Below are positions 1 to 8,329 of a stretch of 64,000 bases of DNA, piece by piece. This DNA comes from Muricauda sp. SCSIO 64092 (GTDB lineage: Bacteria; Bacteroidota; Bacteroidia; Flavobacteriales; Flavobacteriaceae): contig NZ_CP095413.1 in the NCBI RefSeq assembly GCF_023016285.1, positions 3,224,001 to 3,288,000 on the forward strand, written 5' to 3'. The position numbers and the translations under genes are program-made. The first letter of the stretch is position 1, and the number at the start of each line of letters is the position of its first letter. The notes under the pieces were generated by a model. The model was not told the DNA's origin. It saw nothing but the letters and a program-made list of their open reading frames with translations, and did no database searches.

Positions 1-131
1 GCGCCAACGATAAAAGCATCACCAAACAGATACAGGACGCCTCCAAACTTTTTAATGTCAAGGTGCTGGATCATATCATACTGGCCCCCGATGGCTCCTA
101 TTACAGCTTTGCCGATAGAGGTTTGGTATAG
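1..131 (+). CDS. RadC-like JAB protein, C-terminal fragment (cut by window edge)
   Basis: The frame starting at base 3 is open from the window edge to TAG at 129-131 and gives about 42 residues. It contains LFNVKVLDHIILAPDG and ends SFADRGLV, the typical last strand-helix unit of the RadC JAB domain carried by Bacteroidetes mobile elements. The JAMM metal residues would lie upstream, outside the window. RadC-family proteins of mobile elements are often linked to anti-restriction or recombination genes, but the function is not established. A complete RadC relative lies at 23250-23717, and the two could be compared once the upstream sequence is available. Confidence 0.75.
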   Translation, partial: ANDKSITKQIQDASKLFNVKVLDHIILAPDGSYYSFADRGLV

Positions 132-509
132 GGGTGATTTCATGGATTTTATGAAAGGAACTTTTTTAAAATCTCCTTGAATTATATAGTACTACTTAAT
201 GGTGGGTTACTCATGATGATAAGGTCTCTACCTTAAAATCAAAATACAACTTTATATTTTAAGTAAAACTTGGAAGGCTATATTTCGGCACTAGATCATA
301 TTTGCTGTCGAAATATAGCTGTGTAAAAATGGATTTTTTTAGCAGGTCAATGGTTTTCGACTTTCCAAAGTACATACTGCTTGTTTTCGGAAACTTGGGG
401 AATTCATAGGCTAAAAAAGCTTGCCTCGCCCTTAATAAAAGCTATCTACATTTATGAGTTTAATTGGTGATAGCTATTTAGATATTTATTAGGCCATTGT
501 GATGAACCT
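132..509. other. Non-coding, AT-rich stretch
   Basis: I see no credible coding frame, tRNA or strong terminator. The stretch lies between the RadC tail and a decayed XRE regulator and is probably eroded element DNA. Confidence 0.5.
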
Positions 510-743
510 TTAGTATTGGATACCCTTAAAAAATGCTTCCAATGACATTTTATGAATTTCAATGATGCGGAGCAGGGTAGACATTTTGAAATCGCCATCA
601 CTTTCCAACCGTCAATAGTTACGTCGGCTGAGATTATGCTCGTTGGCAAAGGTTTCCAAACTGGAATAGCCCGCTTTTAGCCGTAATTCCTTGATTCTTT
701 TTCCTATCGCCTCGAACCTGTCTTGGTCGTCCTCTTTCACCAT
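510..743 (-). pseudogene. XRE-family helix-turn-helix regulator, frameshifted
   Basis: Reading leftwards from ATG at 743-741, the frame gives MVKEDDQDRFEAIGKRIKEL and then KAGYSSLETFANEHNLSRRNY, after which it hits a stop. A second frame continues GDFKMSTLLRIIEIHKMSLE and ends at 510. Joined, the two pieces match the plan of the intact regulator at 46282-46536: RIKELR..AGY..E.FA..........W.MEKGD...S.L.R...IHKMS...FF. One or more indels in the region after RRNY therefore broke a cro/C1-type repressor of the small kind common in Bacteroidetes mobile elements. It may once have controlled the adjacent left-hand island. Confidence 0.65.
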
Positions 744-1265
744 AGGGACAATATCAAAAAATCACCTTTAAAAAATAACGCTCTACAGGGCGTGAATTTC
801 AAACTAATGTTTATCTTTAATTTGTTGAATGTTAGTCGATTTACCCAAAGCCATTTGCCAACCAAAAACATGAACAAGAAAAAACATACCCATCTCTTTT
901 ATGGCGGTGAGGAGGCGACTGCACTACTCAAAAAAGTCCCGGGAACAACTCATGGAGGCGGACTGTGATGACTTTATGGTATATCGAATTTTGGATGGAA
1001 CCAATTTCGAAAATTGGAAAAGGAACATTTGGAAGGTTGGACGGGACCTATACGTATCGACGAGAACACGCATCATTTGTTGCACCTGAATCTTTGCCAA
1101 AAGGTCAAAAGAAACTTTTCAAGGAAATCCGCTCCAAAAACTTCGAATGACTGAAGGTGTATGCCATTATTTGGGATAAGGAGATACCCGAAGACAATGC
1201 CACCGAATGGAACAAGTAAATCCCAAAAATCGGTAAGAACCCCTTCTTTTGCCTAAATTTACGAT
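744..1265. other. Degenerate region without a supported gene
   Basis: Short overlapping frames between about 870 and 1220 (for example one containing PESLPKGQKKLFKEIRSKNF) look like pieces of a broken protein, with stops and frame changes every 60-80 codons. No piece is recognisable. A TAnnTTT-like box near 1255-1262 could be the -7 element for the gene that starts at 1266. Confidence 0.4.
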
Positions 1266-2054
1266 ATGTCACAAACCGTCTATACCGTTTTGGACCTATC
1301 GCACCCTGTAAGCCACCTATCTTTCAGGGAGGCATTTCAGAATAGGGATGGTTCTTCCCCTTCCAACACCTCCGTGCAGTTATCGGAAGCACAGCTCAGC
1401 TCCCTTGTAAAAGTACTGTTCACCTACGGCCTACATTACGATGAGGTACATGAGGAACAACGGCCTGTTTTTATGGATTCCATCAAGGAAAATGCACAAG
1501 GAATGTTCGATATCCCCCAGTCTTTTTGTGGACACTTCCTGAACAATTTGGATGAGGGGTCAAAGTCGGAATTTCACAAACTTCTTGAGATGGAACATGA
1601 TCTCAAGAACCTTCTCTCCAATGAGGCCTTGATGGACTTTGTGGAAATGGAACTTATCGACCCAACGGTTTCCTACAGGAAATGGGAATATGGTCGCTAT
1701 GCCCTAGACCACATGGGCAAGGAGATTTTGGGAAGTATGGAATGGAAAACCGAGCAGATTACCGTTAGTCAGGATGACGTTGGAATGGAGGAGTTTCTCG
1801 AAGGTTTGGATAACCGACTTGATCTTTACGGAACGGGGTTGGACGACCATGAAAAAGGCCTTTTGTTGCTGATGTCCAAGTCCAAGGTATTGAAACAGGA
1901 TTCCACTTTGATGGATTACATGCTGGTTGGGGATATCATACAATCGAATCTCGTTGGGCTTCAGTTACGGTTGAAGAAATTGACAACGGTAATGAAGATG
2001 GCCATCGAAAATGGGCCTTCAAAGAGAAAAGACAAGGAAGGACCAAGGTTATGA
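1266..2054 (+). CDS. Hypothetical protein of the left mobilisable island
   Basis: This is a 262-residue, acidic, mostly helical protein with no signal peptide or membrane segment and no motif I recognise. It starts at ATG 1266, and its stop overlaps the ATG at 2051 of the next gene (ATGA overlap), so the two are translationally coupled. It is the first gene of a run that leads into mobC and the relaxase. Its role could be in mobilisation or replication of the island, but nothing in the sequence proves this. Confidence 0.6.
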   Translation: MSQTVYTVLDLSHPVSHLSFREAFQNRDGSSPSNTSVQLSEAQLSSLVKVLFTYGLHYDEVHEEQRPVFMDSIKENAQGMFDIPQSFCGHFLNNLDEGSKSEFHKLLEMEHDLKNLLSNEALMDFVEMELIDPTVSYRKWEYGRYALDHMGKEILGSMEWKTEQITVSQDDVGMEEFLEGLDNRLDLYGTGLDDHEKGLLLLMSKSKVLKQDSTLMDYMLVGDIIQSNLVGLQLRLKKLTTVMKMAIENGPSKRKDKEGPRL

Positions 2055-2536
2055 GCACCGTCGGTGCCTTGATGCGTTACCTTGAAAAAAGAGACAAGGG
2101 TGGGAAGACCTTGATTTAGGGAAATACTTATACTTCGGAGCAGATAAAATTGGCACAGCAACTTTTGATGGATGCCCAAAAGGAATTGGAGCAGTCCCAA
2201 AAAAAGCCGAAATTATCCCGTCGTCGAGCCTTCATCGTTATCCTTGAAGAATTGTATTATGATGTCAGGGAATATCCAAAAGATCTTACTCTTGATAGCA
2301 TCCATAGAAAAGCCTCCCAACGGTTTGAGTTTTCCCATAGTGCCATGAATTCCTTTAGTTCACCGAACGAGGTACATCCAAAAGACCCATGCAGTCATTA
2401 TGAGAACGATGGTCTTCGAAAGGCAAAATACCGACAGACGCTTGCCCACTTGGTCACCTATTCCCAATTGTATTTTAAAATAAAGGAAGCGGCACAATCC
2501 CTAGAAGCAACTTACAGGGACATTCTGCAATGCTGA
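2051..2536 (+). pseudogene. Hypothetical gene with in-frame amber stop at codon 23
   Basis: An ATG at 2051 overlaps the stop of the upstream gene, as expected for an operon. The frame reads MSTVGALMRYLEKRDKGGKT, then LI, then TAG at 2117-2119. The same frame continues without another stop to 2536 as GNTYTSEQIKLAQQLLMDAQ and a helical tail with Lys-rich LSRRRAF. The downstream part could restart from TTG 2150 or ATG 2168, giving about 123-129 residues. The coupled ATGA start and the uninterrupted frame on both sides of TAG argue for a nonsense mutation in one original gene of about 160 codons. The product is unknown. Confidence 0.55.
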
Positions 2537-2706
2537 CCATGGGTAACGTACATTAACCCATGTACGCTACTGCCCAAAATAAACCCAACACTGCCTTAGG
2601 TTTGCCTTAAGAAGTCGGAGGTCACGAAGCAAGCCATGTTTTTGTAAACAAAAACTGCTCACATCGTTCGCAAAGTATATCGGTGACCTTCCCCAAACCC
2701 ATAAAA

Positions 2707-3063
2707 ATGGCACGACCAAAAAAGGATGTAAAAGCGTTGAAGGCTATAATCGTAAGCTTTAGGCTCAATGCGGACAAGTATCTTGAACTGACAAAAAATG
2801 CCGATTCATTGGGACTTACCGTTCCCCAGTTTATCAGGAAAAAGATATCAGGCTCGGTGCTCGCAAAGATGCGGTATTCCCCCATCGACCGAAAGGTATA
2901 CGTGGAGCTTTCCCGTATTGGGAACAATATCAACCAATTGACCAGACAAAGATATTTGGGCATGCGGAACCCTATTCATTTGGATGAGCAATTAAATGAA
3001 ATGAAACTCCTTATCGATGACCTGAAATCAAAAATCGTTTACGATGCTAGCAAAGCAGATTAA
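2707..3063 (+). CDS. MobC-like relaxosome accessory protein
   Basis: From ATG 2707 (preferred over an upstream in-frame ATG because MARPKKD is the usual start of this family) the protein has 118 residues. It has a basic N-terminus, then a ribbon-helix-helix-like segment (IVSFRLNADKYLELTK, LGLTVPQFIRKKISG) and the conserved IGNNINQLTR signature of bacterial MobC/BmgB mobilisation proteins. Such proteins bind near oriT and help the relaxase to nick. The gene overlaps the following relaxase by 20 bp, the classic mobC-mobA arrangement. A strand-separated oriT could lie just upstream (2540-2700), where there are GC-rich inverted segments, but I cannot define it. Confidence 0.8.
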   Translation: MARPKKDVKALKAIIVSFRLNADKYLELTKNADSLGLTVPQFIRKKISGSVLAKMRYSPIDRKVYVELSRIGNNINQLTRQRYLGMRNPIHLDEQLNEMKLLIDDLKSKIVYDASKAD

Positions 3064-4086
3064 GGGCAAGGATTTCTATGGGCTTTTGGCCTACAACGAA
3101 AAGAAGGTTGAAAACGACCAGGGATATGTACTGGACTGTGGTATCAGCCATGATACCGTGGTCAACATGACCAAGGAGTTCAACATGGTCAGGCAGCTCC
3201 GTCCAAATCTGGAAAAGGTCGTTTACCATGTGTCGCTCAACCTACCCCTGATGGACAATCTGGGGGATAGCGAATTTGCCAATCTGGGCTTTGATTATCT
3301 GCAAGGGATGGGCTTTGACAGCAACCAGTACATCATGTACCGCCATACGGACACCAATCATGAGCATATCCATATCATCGCCAATAGGGTAAAGTATTCG
3401 GGTGAAGTAGTTTCCGATAGTAGGGACTATCAGCGCAGTGAAAAGCTGGTTCGTAAACTGGAAATCAAATACGGCCTCTCCCAAGTTGAAAGTCCAGTTC
3501 TTAAACAGAAAGCGGGCATCACCCAACAGGAAATTGAAAAAGCGATACGTACGGGAAAAGCACCCATAAAACTAGTTCTACAACAAAGGATAGATGGGGC
3601 AATGATACGTTCAAACGATGTACAGGGTTTTATAGGGGAGCTTAAGAAAAAAGGGTAACCCCCATGTTCAATGCAAGCGTGACCACGGGAAGGGTCACCG
3701 GAATCTCATTCGATTACGAAGGGGTAGTGTACAAGGGAAGCACATTGGGAAGACAATATTCATGGAACAACATTATCAAACATCTGGATTATGACCAAGA
3801 AAGAGACCGTTCAATTATTCTCGAACATAGCGGGCCAAGTAAAGGAAATGCACGAGCTTTTGGAGACATCGGAGATGAATCGGAAAGAGCTATTGAAGCT
3901 CCAGCGCGAAATGTTGAAGGGCTTAAAAATGCTCATGAGAAACCAAACTACCATTTGGGAAAGGATAAAGGAATTGGACATGTAAAGCCCTTGGTTGAGG
4001 ATAATCCATGGAACGCCTTCAAGTTGGAACTTGAGGAATTGGACAGGTACAAACGAAAAAGAAGGCGGAAACGAAGAAGGCTATAA
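3044..4086 (+). pseudogene. MobA/BmgA-type relaxase, interrupted by a 1-base frameshift
   Basis: The N-terminal part (3044-3658, 204 aa) carries the relaxase fold: YHVSLNLP and the metal-binding motif HTDTNHEHIHIIANRV (histidine triad near residues 107-115), followed by a DNA-binding helical region. It ends in TAA at 3656-3658 directly after a GGG. Adding one G gives KKGVTPMFNAS and joins the frame that runs from 3664 to 4086 (TTGRVTGISFDYEGVVYKG, typical of the second part of these relaxases, then a very basic RKRRRKRRRL tail). The full protein would be about 347 residues. The nicking domain is intact, so partial function cannot be excluded. An indel in a short G run could also be an assembly error. 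Confidence 0.75.
3791..3985 (+). CDS. Small coiled-coil protein nested in the relaxase 3' end
   Basis: This 64-residue frame (MTKKETVQLFSNIAGQVKEM and onwards, heptad-like with LLKLQREMLKGLKML) lies in a different frame inside the C-terminal part of the relaxase. Its composition is that of a normal helical protein. The overlapping relaxase frame in this stretch reads less naturally (EHSGPSKGNARAFGDIGDES), although its ending is family-like. The start ATG at 3791 follows the relaxase motif LDYDQERD. It may be a small mobilisation accessory protein with dual coding of about 195 bp. Uncertain. Confidence 0.4.
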   Translation: MTKKETVQLFSNIAGQVKEMHELLETSEMNRKELLKLQREMLKGLKMLMRNQTTIWERIKELDM

Positions 4087-4092
4087 TACGTC

Positions 4093-4296
4093 ATGGAAGG
4101 AAATTTGGTCAGTGATAAACTCTTAAATGCTCTTTTGGAAAGCTTGTCCGTAAAGGATTTGGAAGCCATACTTTCCCAAAAGAAGGCTAGGGAATGTCCT
4201 GACCATAAACCAAAACTAATGACAGAGCGGGAGAAACAAAAAAAATACTACAGGGAACTCTTCATCGCAATGGGGAAATTGCACTTAGATAAATAG
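4093..4296 (+). CDS. Small hypothetical protein after the relaxase
   Basis: This 67-residue protein (MEGNLVSDKLLNALLESLSV, then Lys-rich TEREKQKKYYRELF) lies 6 bp after the relaxase stop. It is hydrophilic and helical, with no recognised motif. Its position at the end of the mob operon suggests an accessory or regulatory role only by association. Confidence 0.45.
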   Translation: MEGNLVSDKLLNALLESLSVKDLEAILSQKKARECPDHKPKLMTEREKQKKYYRELFIAMGKLHLDK

Positions 4297-4621
4297 GCTT
4301 TCGAATTACAAATTTTTAATTATGTCAAAGCAAATTTCTAACGTTACGGATTTACTTAGAAATTTGAAGAATAATTAGTGAAAGATGGTCTCGTAAAAGA
4401 CCAATTATCGGGACTACTAAATAAGGCCAATAATCGGACTTATCCTCGTTAAGAAAGGTAGTATCCAATAAACTGTGTAAACAGAATTTAGGCGGGTCTT
4501 AAGAAAATTACTTTACTCTTTAGTCCTTAAAAACCGCCCATTTAGAGGGCTTAATTTTTTTATACTTGCCACCTCTCAAGTTACCTGTAGGGCGTCAACA
4601 AAAACGTTTTAAAGGACATTT
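4297..4621. other. Intergenic region between convergent mob operon and integrase
   Basis: There is no coding frame. A weak hairpin with a short GCCC/GGGC stem followed by a T-run (about 4530-4560) could terminate transcription from either side. Confidence 0.35.
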
Positions 4622-5848
4622 CTAGAGGTTCAAATCCAACAATCCACTGTAATCCTCTGGGAGCTCTGCGTCAATATCCTTTAGATAGGACTTTAGCGCA
4701 TCCAGGGTCGAATGTCCAGTGATGAGCATGAGTTTATCGCAAGTCTCAGTGTAGGTATATTCTTTTCTGAACTTTCTAAAGAGCAAAGTGATGAAAGTGT
4801 GCCTAAAGGAATAGATAGTATATTCAGGACCTAGCTGAAGGTTCTTTCCCTCTTTAATAAGATGCTCGTTGTACCTCTTCTTCAGTTTCCAAAAGCGTTT
4901 GGTGAAATAGTCCCTTCTGCTGGTCTCAGCTGCTTTCCACTCTCCTATACCATTGGGGGTGAAAAGATAGTGGTCCTGAATGGGAAAATCGAGTTCAACG
5001 ATTTCGTTGTGCACGATGTCTGGTATGATCTTTGTCTTTTCGGGCTTGTTCTTTGCGCGGAACCGTAACAGTTTTTGGGAAAGGAATACATCCTTGACCT
5101 TCAATCGACATACCTCGATAGGCCGCAAAAAGTTGTAGGAAACGAACTTTACAAAAAGCAATAAGAGGGGGTCGTTTTCACGCATGTAGGCGAAAAGACC
5201 TTCAAGCTCTTTTAGCGAATAGGTCTTATGGCTCACCGATTTCGTATCAAGTACCTTGATGTTCTCAACAAAGTTACGAGGGATGATATCGTTATCCTCC
5301 AATTCTGCAAAAATAGCGCTTAGGATGATACGAGTGTTGTTCCGGTTCCTAGCACTGCTCGAACTTGCAACCGTATGCAGGTAGTGGTTGACCATTTGTT
5401 TGGTGATGGTCAATATACTTTTGTCGAGCAGGTTCTTTTTATCTAGATATTTTTTAAATCTGCCGTATCTGCTCTTATAATCCTTTACAGAAGTATCGGA
5501 GAGCTTCGTAATTTTTATGGCGTAGGCGTAATCAAGGGCCGATTCGACGGTATAGTCAAGGGATTCGGAATTAAAGGACAGTTTATCCTTATAGGGGGAA
5601 TATCCTTCCTTCAGCATTTCCAACAGCACTTCCTTGACAATGCCCAGTTGCATGAGCCTTTCGGCCTTGGTCTTGTACTTACGGTTGATGCTCATGGTGA
5701 CCGGGGCCTGCCGTACCATGATGGGCTTACCGAGCTTGTCCTTAAGATTTGGGCTTTCATAGGAATAATAGACGTACCACCGCTTGGAGAGGTCGAAATC
5801 CTCCCCACCGTGGTAGATCTTCGGTTCGGTGTATTTTTTTCTTCCCAT
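4622..5848 (-). CDS. Tyrosine recombinase (integrase) of the left island
   Basis: A 408-residue integrase if started at ATG 5848 (MGRKKYTEPK); the longer frame begins with TTG at 5884 and is less likely. The N-terminal half is an arm/SAM-like core-binding domain. The catalytic half shows the first Arg in FLRPIEVCRLKVKDV, the His-x-x-Arg box in YSFRHTFITLLF, the second His in ITGHSTLDA, and the tyrosine in LKSYLKDID. It catalyses site-specific integration and excision. The gene start faces the tRNA-fMet remnant at 5947-5964, so it very likely integrated the left island into the same tRNA used by the 56-kb element. The open frame is intact although the mob genes beside it are damaged. Confidence 0.9.
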   Translation of the reverse strand: MGRKKYTEPKIYHGGEDFDLSKRWYVYYSYESPNLKDKLGKPIMVRQAPVTMSINRKYKTKAERLMQLGIVKEVLLEMLKEGYSPYKDKLSFNSESLDYTVESALDYAYAIKITKLSDTSVKDYKSRYGRFKKYLDKKNLLDKSILTITKQMVNHYLHTVASSSSARNRNNTRIILSAIFAELEDNDIIPRNFVENIKVLDTKSVSHKTYSLKELEGLFAYMRENDPLLLLFVKFVSYNFLRPIEVCRLKVKDVFLSQKLLRFRAKNKPEKTKIIPDIVHNEIVELDFPIQDHYLFTPNGIGEWKAAETSRRDYFTKRFWKLKKRYNEHLIKEGKNLQLGPEYTIYSFRHTFITLLFRKFRKEYTYTETCDKLMLITGHSTLDALKSYLKDIDAELPEDYSGLLDLNL

Positions 5849-5897
5849 CCCGTTTCCGTATGCGGTAGCGTACGCGCTTTGCAATTTATAAAAAAAG

Positions 5898-5940
5898 AAC
5901 CCATTGACAACAGTTTTAAAGTGCTGTCAGTCAATGGGTT
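5898..5940. terminator. Hairpin next to first tRNA 3'-end remnant
   Basis: The perfect 11-bp stem AACCCATTGAC / GTCAATGGGTT has an inner ACAG/CTGT pairing and A-rich flank on the left. On the minus strand the stem is followed by a T-run. It stands in the same relation to a tRNA-fMet 3' end as the hairpins at 6083-6110 and 62237-62264. Confidence 0.65.
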
Positions 5941-5946
5941 AATCTA

Positions 5947-5964
5947 GTAGCGGGGACTGGATTC
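5947..5964 (-). repeat. Partial tRNA-fMet 3' end (attachment remnant of left island)
   Basis: GTAGCGGGGACTGGATTC matches the tRNA-fMet 3' end at 62275 with one mismatch over 18 bp and then diverges. It is the outermost of three stacked tRNA 3' ends (5947, 6115, 62275) and marks an earlier integration. Confidence 0.6.
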
Positions 5965-6010
5965 ATGGCTTCGCCATGGGCCTTTTGGAGAGCTTTACAA
6001 ATAAAGCCAT

Positions 6011-6030
6011 AACCTCGCTAGAGCGAGGTT
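6011..6030. terminator. Palindromic hairpin between att remnants
   Basis: Nine-bp stem AACCTCGCT / AGCGAGGTT with a 2-base centre, followed by a T-rich stretch on the plus strand. It lies in the 150-bp spacer between the two left tRNA 3'-end copies. Confidence 0.45.
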
Positions 6031-6082
6031 TAGCCTTTTCCTTGCTCAAAAGTTCAAGCTGGCTTGGCTTTATCGCAAAGAA

Positions 6083-6110
6083 AAAGCCACCAACTTTCGT
6101 TGATGGCTTT
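6083..6110. terminator. Bidirectional terminator abutting attL
   Basis: Stem AAAGCCA(C)CAAC / GTTGATGGCTTT with a TTTC loop and A-run/T-run flanks. It was probably the native terminator of tRNA-fMet (transcribed leftwards) before the 56-kb element separated it from the gene body. Confidence 0.7.
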
Positions 6111-6114
6111 CCTT

Positions 6115-6159
6115 GTAGCGGGGACTGGACTCGAACCAGCGACCTTCGGGTTATGAGCC
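6115..6159 (-). repeat. attL: 45-bp copy of the tRNA-fMet 3' half
   Basis: These 45 bp are identical to 62275-62319, running from the tRNA 3' end through the T-arm and variable region to the anticodon loop, and then the sequence diverges (CTTATGATTT here versus CGACGAGC in the real tRNA). This is the classic signature of a tRNA-targeting integrase: the displaced chromosomal 3' end lies at the far side of the element. The integrase at 6334 is 175 bp away. Confidence 0.9.
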
Positions 6160-6261
6160 TTATGATTTATGGTTTTATATAGTTTTATATGCACTTAAAA
6201 CTTTGTTTTTCAAACATTTAAAATTTATACTACTTCACAAAAAACCATGAAGAACCATGAA

Positions 6262-6287
6262 ATGTTTTACATATGTTTTACATAAAA
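6262..6287. repeat. Arm-type repeats inside attL
   Basis: ACATATGTTTTACATAAAA (6269-6287) occurs again, same orientation, at 62212-62230 just inside the other end. Here the unit ATGTTTTACAT is also doubled (6262 and 6273). Similar TTTTATAT steps lie at 6172-6190. These are good candidates for integrase arm-binding sites. Confidence 0.6.
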
Positions 6288-6301
6288 TCACTTTTCTTTT
6301 A

Positions 6302-6309
6302 TACCTTTG
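6302..6309 (+). promoter_or_regulatory. Bacteroidetes -7 box for the integrase
   Basis: TACCTTTG fits the TAnnTTTG consensus. It overlaps the in-frame TTG at 6307, which rules that codon out as the start and supports ATG 6334, 25 bp downstream. Confidence 0.55.
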
Positions 6310-6333
6310 AAGTCGTTAAAAACCTCACTACTT

Positions 6334-7671
6334 ATGGCTTCAGTAAAGATACTTTTATGGAAACATTATGAAAAAAAAGATGGTACCTGCCCCTTGGTAC
6401 TTCGGATTACCAAAGATCGAAAACCCAGGTACGTTTTTACCGGAACATATATTTTAGAAAAAGATTGGGATTCGGTACACTCTAAGATTAAAAAATCACA
6501 CCCCAATTCTAAACGGCTCAACAACTTTCTTTTGAAAAAGTTAACTGAGGCAGACGACACTGCTCTTGAGGCTATGTCCCACAACGATAATGTTTCTGCA
6601 AAGCACATTCAGAAGAAGGTACAGCGAAAGGGAAAGAACATTTCATTTTTTCAAGTTGGCTCCAAACGGGTTAAGGATAAGTATGATACTGGGACATTTT
6701 CTGTTGCTCGATCTGAGCTTTCCATCCTCTATAACATTAAAGAGTTTACGAACCTCAATGAAGCAGGATCACGACAGAGTATCATTGATGGTATCAAAGA
6801 GCGGAGACAACTTCGACACAAAAAGGGTATGGACCCGAAGATGGGTATCATGGATGGGATCAAAGAATTTGCGAACAACGGGTCTCTTGCCTTTACTGAC
6901 ATTGATATGGCATTTATCAATCGGTTCAAGTCCTTCTGTGAGACCTACCTCAAGCACAAAGAACGAACGGTTACGAACCAACTGATATTTATCAGAACCA
7001 TCTACAATATTGCCATTGAAGAGGGTATTGTTAATGATAAATACTATCCTTTCGCAGGGGATAAAGAGAAGATACGCATTACCGAGAGTCTCAAAATTGG
7101 GCTCAACAAAGAAGAAGTACAACGTATTGAAGCATTAGCGTTGGAAGAGGGGAGTTCTGTGTGGCATACGCGAAATGTATGGCTCTTCTCCTACTACTTT
7201 GCTGGAGTGCGAATATCAGATGTCCTTGAAATGAAGTGGTCAGATTTTATTGATGATCGTTTGTTCTACGTCATGAACAAAAATCAGAAGTCACAGAGCT
7301 TAAAAATCCCTGAAAAGGCACGTGCGATTCTAGCCTTCTACAAAAAGGATCAGAAGAATAAGAGGGACTACATATTTCCTTTTTTGAAACACGCCAACCC
7401 AAATAATCCCGAAGACGTATTTATCAAGGCTCGTAATGCAACGAGTTTGTTTAATAAGTACCTCAAGCGAATAGCTGAATCCTGTAACATCGACAAGAAA
7501 ATTTCAAATCATATTGCACGACATACCTTCGGGAATATCGCCGGAGATACCATTCATCCGTTAATGCTACAAAAACTCTACCGCCACACTGATCTTAAAA
7601 CGACTATCGGATACCAAGCAAACTTTATTCACAAAGATGCAGATGACGCACTTGATGCCGTCATCAACTAA
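6334..7671 (+). CDS. Tyrosine recombinase (integrase) of the 56-kb element
   Basis: A 445-residue integrase starting at ATG 6334 (MASVKILLWKHYEKKDG). Residues 1-100 form the arm-binding domain typical of Bacteroidetes integrases (CPLVLRITKDRKPRYVFTG). A SAM-like core-binding domain follows (FINRFKSFCETYLKHKERTV). The catalytic domain has Arg in YYFAGVRISDVLEMKW, HIARHTFGNIAGD (HxxR box), LYRHTDLKTT and the nucleophile in IGYQANF. It is the first gene inside attL and is followed by an excisionase-like gene, so it is the recombinase that moves the element in and out of tRNA-fMet. Confidence 0.93.
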   Translation: MASVKILLWKHYEKKDGTCPLVLRITKDRKPRYVFTGTYILEKDWDSVHSKIKKSHPNSKRLNNFLLKKLTEADDTALEAMSHNDNVSAKHIQKKVQRKGKNISFFQVGSKRVKDKYDTGTFSVARSELSILYNIKEFTNLNEAGSRQSIIDGIKERRQLRHKKGMDPKMGIMDGIKEFANNGSLAFTDIDMAFINRFKSFCETYLKHKERTVTNQLIFIRTIYNIAIEEGIVNDKYYPFAGDKEKIRITESLKIGLNKEEVQRIEALALEEGSSVWHTRNVWLFSYYFAGVRISDVLEMKWSDFIDDRLFYVMNKNQKSQSLKIPEKARAILAFYKKDQKNKRDYIFPFLKHANPNNPEDVFIKARNATSLFNKYLKRIAESCNIDKKISNHIARHTFGNIAGDTIHPLMLQKLYRHTDLKTTIGYQANFIHKDADDALDAVIN

Positions 7672-7695
7672 GCGGATAATATGTATTTTTAGCTT

Positions 7696-7968
7696 ATGGA
7701 AGTAATCTGCATACAAGACGAAGCATTCTATGAATTGATTGAAGTTGTGGTAGATCGACTCAAAGAGAAATTTCAGGTGACCCAAGACAAGTGGGTAACA
7801 CCGGAGCGTGCCATGGAGTTACTGAACATCAAGAGCAAGACCACGCTGCAAAATCTCCGTGACACAGGAGCCATCACCTACACCCAACCACAGCGAAAAA
7901 TCATTCTGTACGACTATGATTCCATTATGGAGTACCTCGACAATCACAAAAAAGAAAAGTTCACATGA
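7696..7968 (+). CDS. Helix-turn-helix excisionase-like protein
   Basis: This 90-residue protein has a winged-helix/MerR-type DNA-binding region: KWVTPERAMELLNIKSKTTL followed by QNLRDTGAITY and YDYDSIMEYLDNH. It belongs to the small HTH_17 proteins that follow integrases in Bacteroidetes conjugative transposons and act as recombination directionality factors or regulators. It lies 24 bp after the integrase stop and shares an ATGA overlap with the next gene, so the three form one operon. Confidence 0.75.
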   Translation: MEVICIQDEAFYELIEVVVDRLKEKFQVTQDKWVTPERAMELLNIKSKTTLQNLRDTGAITYTQPQRKIILYDYDSIMEYLDNHKKEKFT

Positions 7969-8198
7969 GTAAAATCGATCCCACATACGTAAAAGGTTTC
8001 AACCACGGTTATCTCTTTGCCGAGCATCTTTCGGCGCTCGCACAGAAGATGTTGAAGTGTGAAAATAAAGCACAGTATTTTACAGGATTTGAAAACGGTG
8101 TTGATGCGTTCCGACAGCACCAAAAGGTTCAGTCCCGTTCTGAAGAACTCAATAGCATAAGGGATCACAAACATAACGAGAGAGACCAGGAAAGGTGA
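7965..8198 (+). CDS. Small hypothetical protein in the integrase operon
   Basis: This 77-residue hydrophilic protein starts at an ATG that overlaps the excisionase stop (ATGA). It contains YVKGFNHGYLFAEHLSALAQ and GFENGVDAFRQHQ, a pattern of small Bacteroidetes mobile-element proteins without known function. Its 3' third is repeated with about 90% identity at 12438-12540, downstream of the defence cargo, showing that DNA was inserted or duplicated right behind it. Confidence 0.6.
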   Translation: MSKIDPTYVKGFNHGYLFAEHLSALAQKMLKCENKAQYFTGFENGVDAFRQHQKVQSRSEELNSIRDHKHNERDQER

Positions 8199-8212
8199 TA
8201 CTTCTTGGGTTC
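8108..8212 (+). repeat. Direct repeat, left copy, flanking the defence cargo
   Basis: About 105 bp covering the 3' end of the small gene at 7965-8198 match 12438-12540 with roughly 90% identity (for example CAGTCCCGTTCT and AGGTGATACTTCT in both). The 4.2-kb interval holds ParA-HEPN, the SEFIR protein and the zeta toxin pair. Confidence 0.75.
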
Positions 8213-8237
8213 CCTGAAAATTGAAATTTTATAAAGA

Positions 8238-8258
8238 ATAACCGTTTTTATCGGTTAT
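8238..8258 (+). terminator. Short hairpin after the integrase operon
   Basis: ATAACCG / CGGTTAT stem with an internal T-rich loop. There is no long T-run, so this is a weak terminator call. Confidence 0.35.
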
Positions 8259-8329
8259 ATCCTAATATGGGCGGAAAAGAATGTATTTTACATCTATATC
8301 AACAAGTTGGGCACAATTAAATTGAAGAT

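Noticed and set aside
723..1150. Three overlapping plus-strand frames of 61-81 codons
   Set aside because: They overlap each other and the XRE pseudogene strand, and no piece resembles a known protein; treated as a degenerate region.
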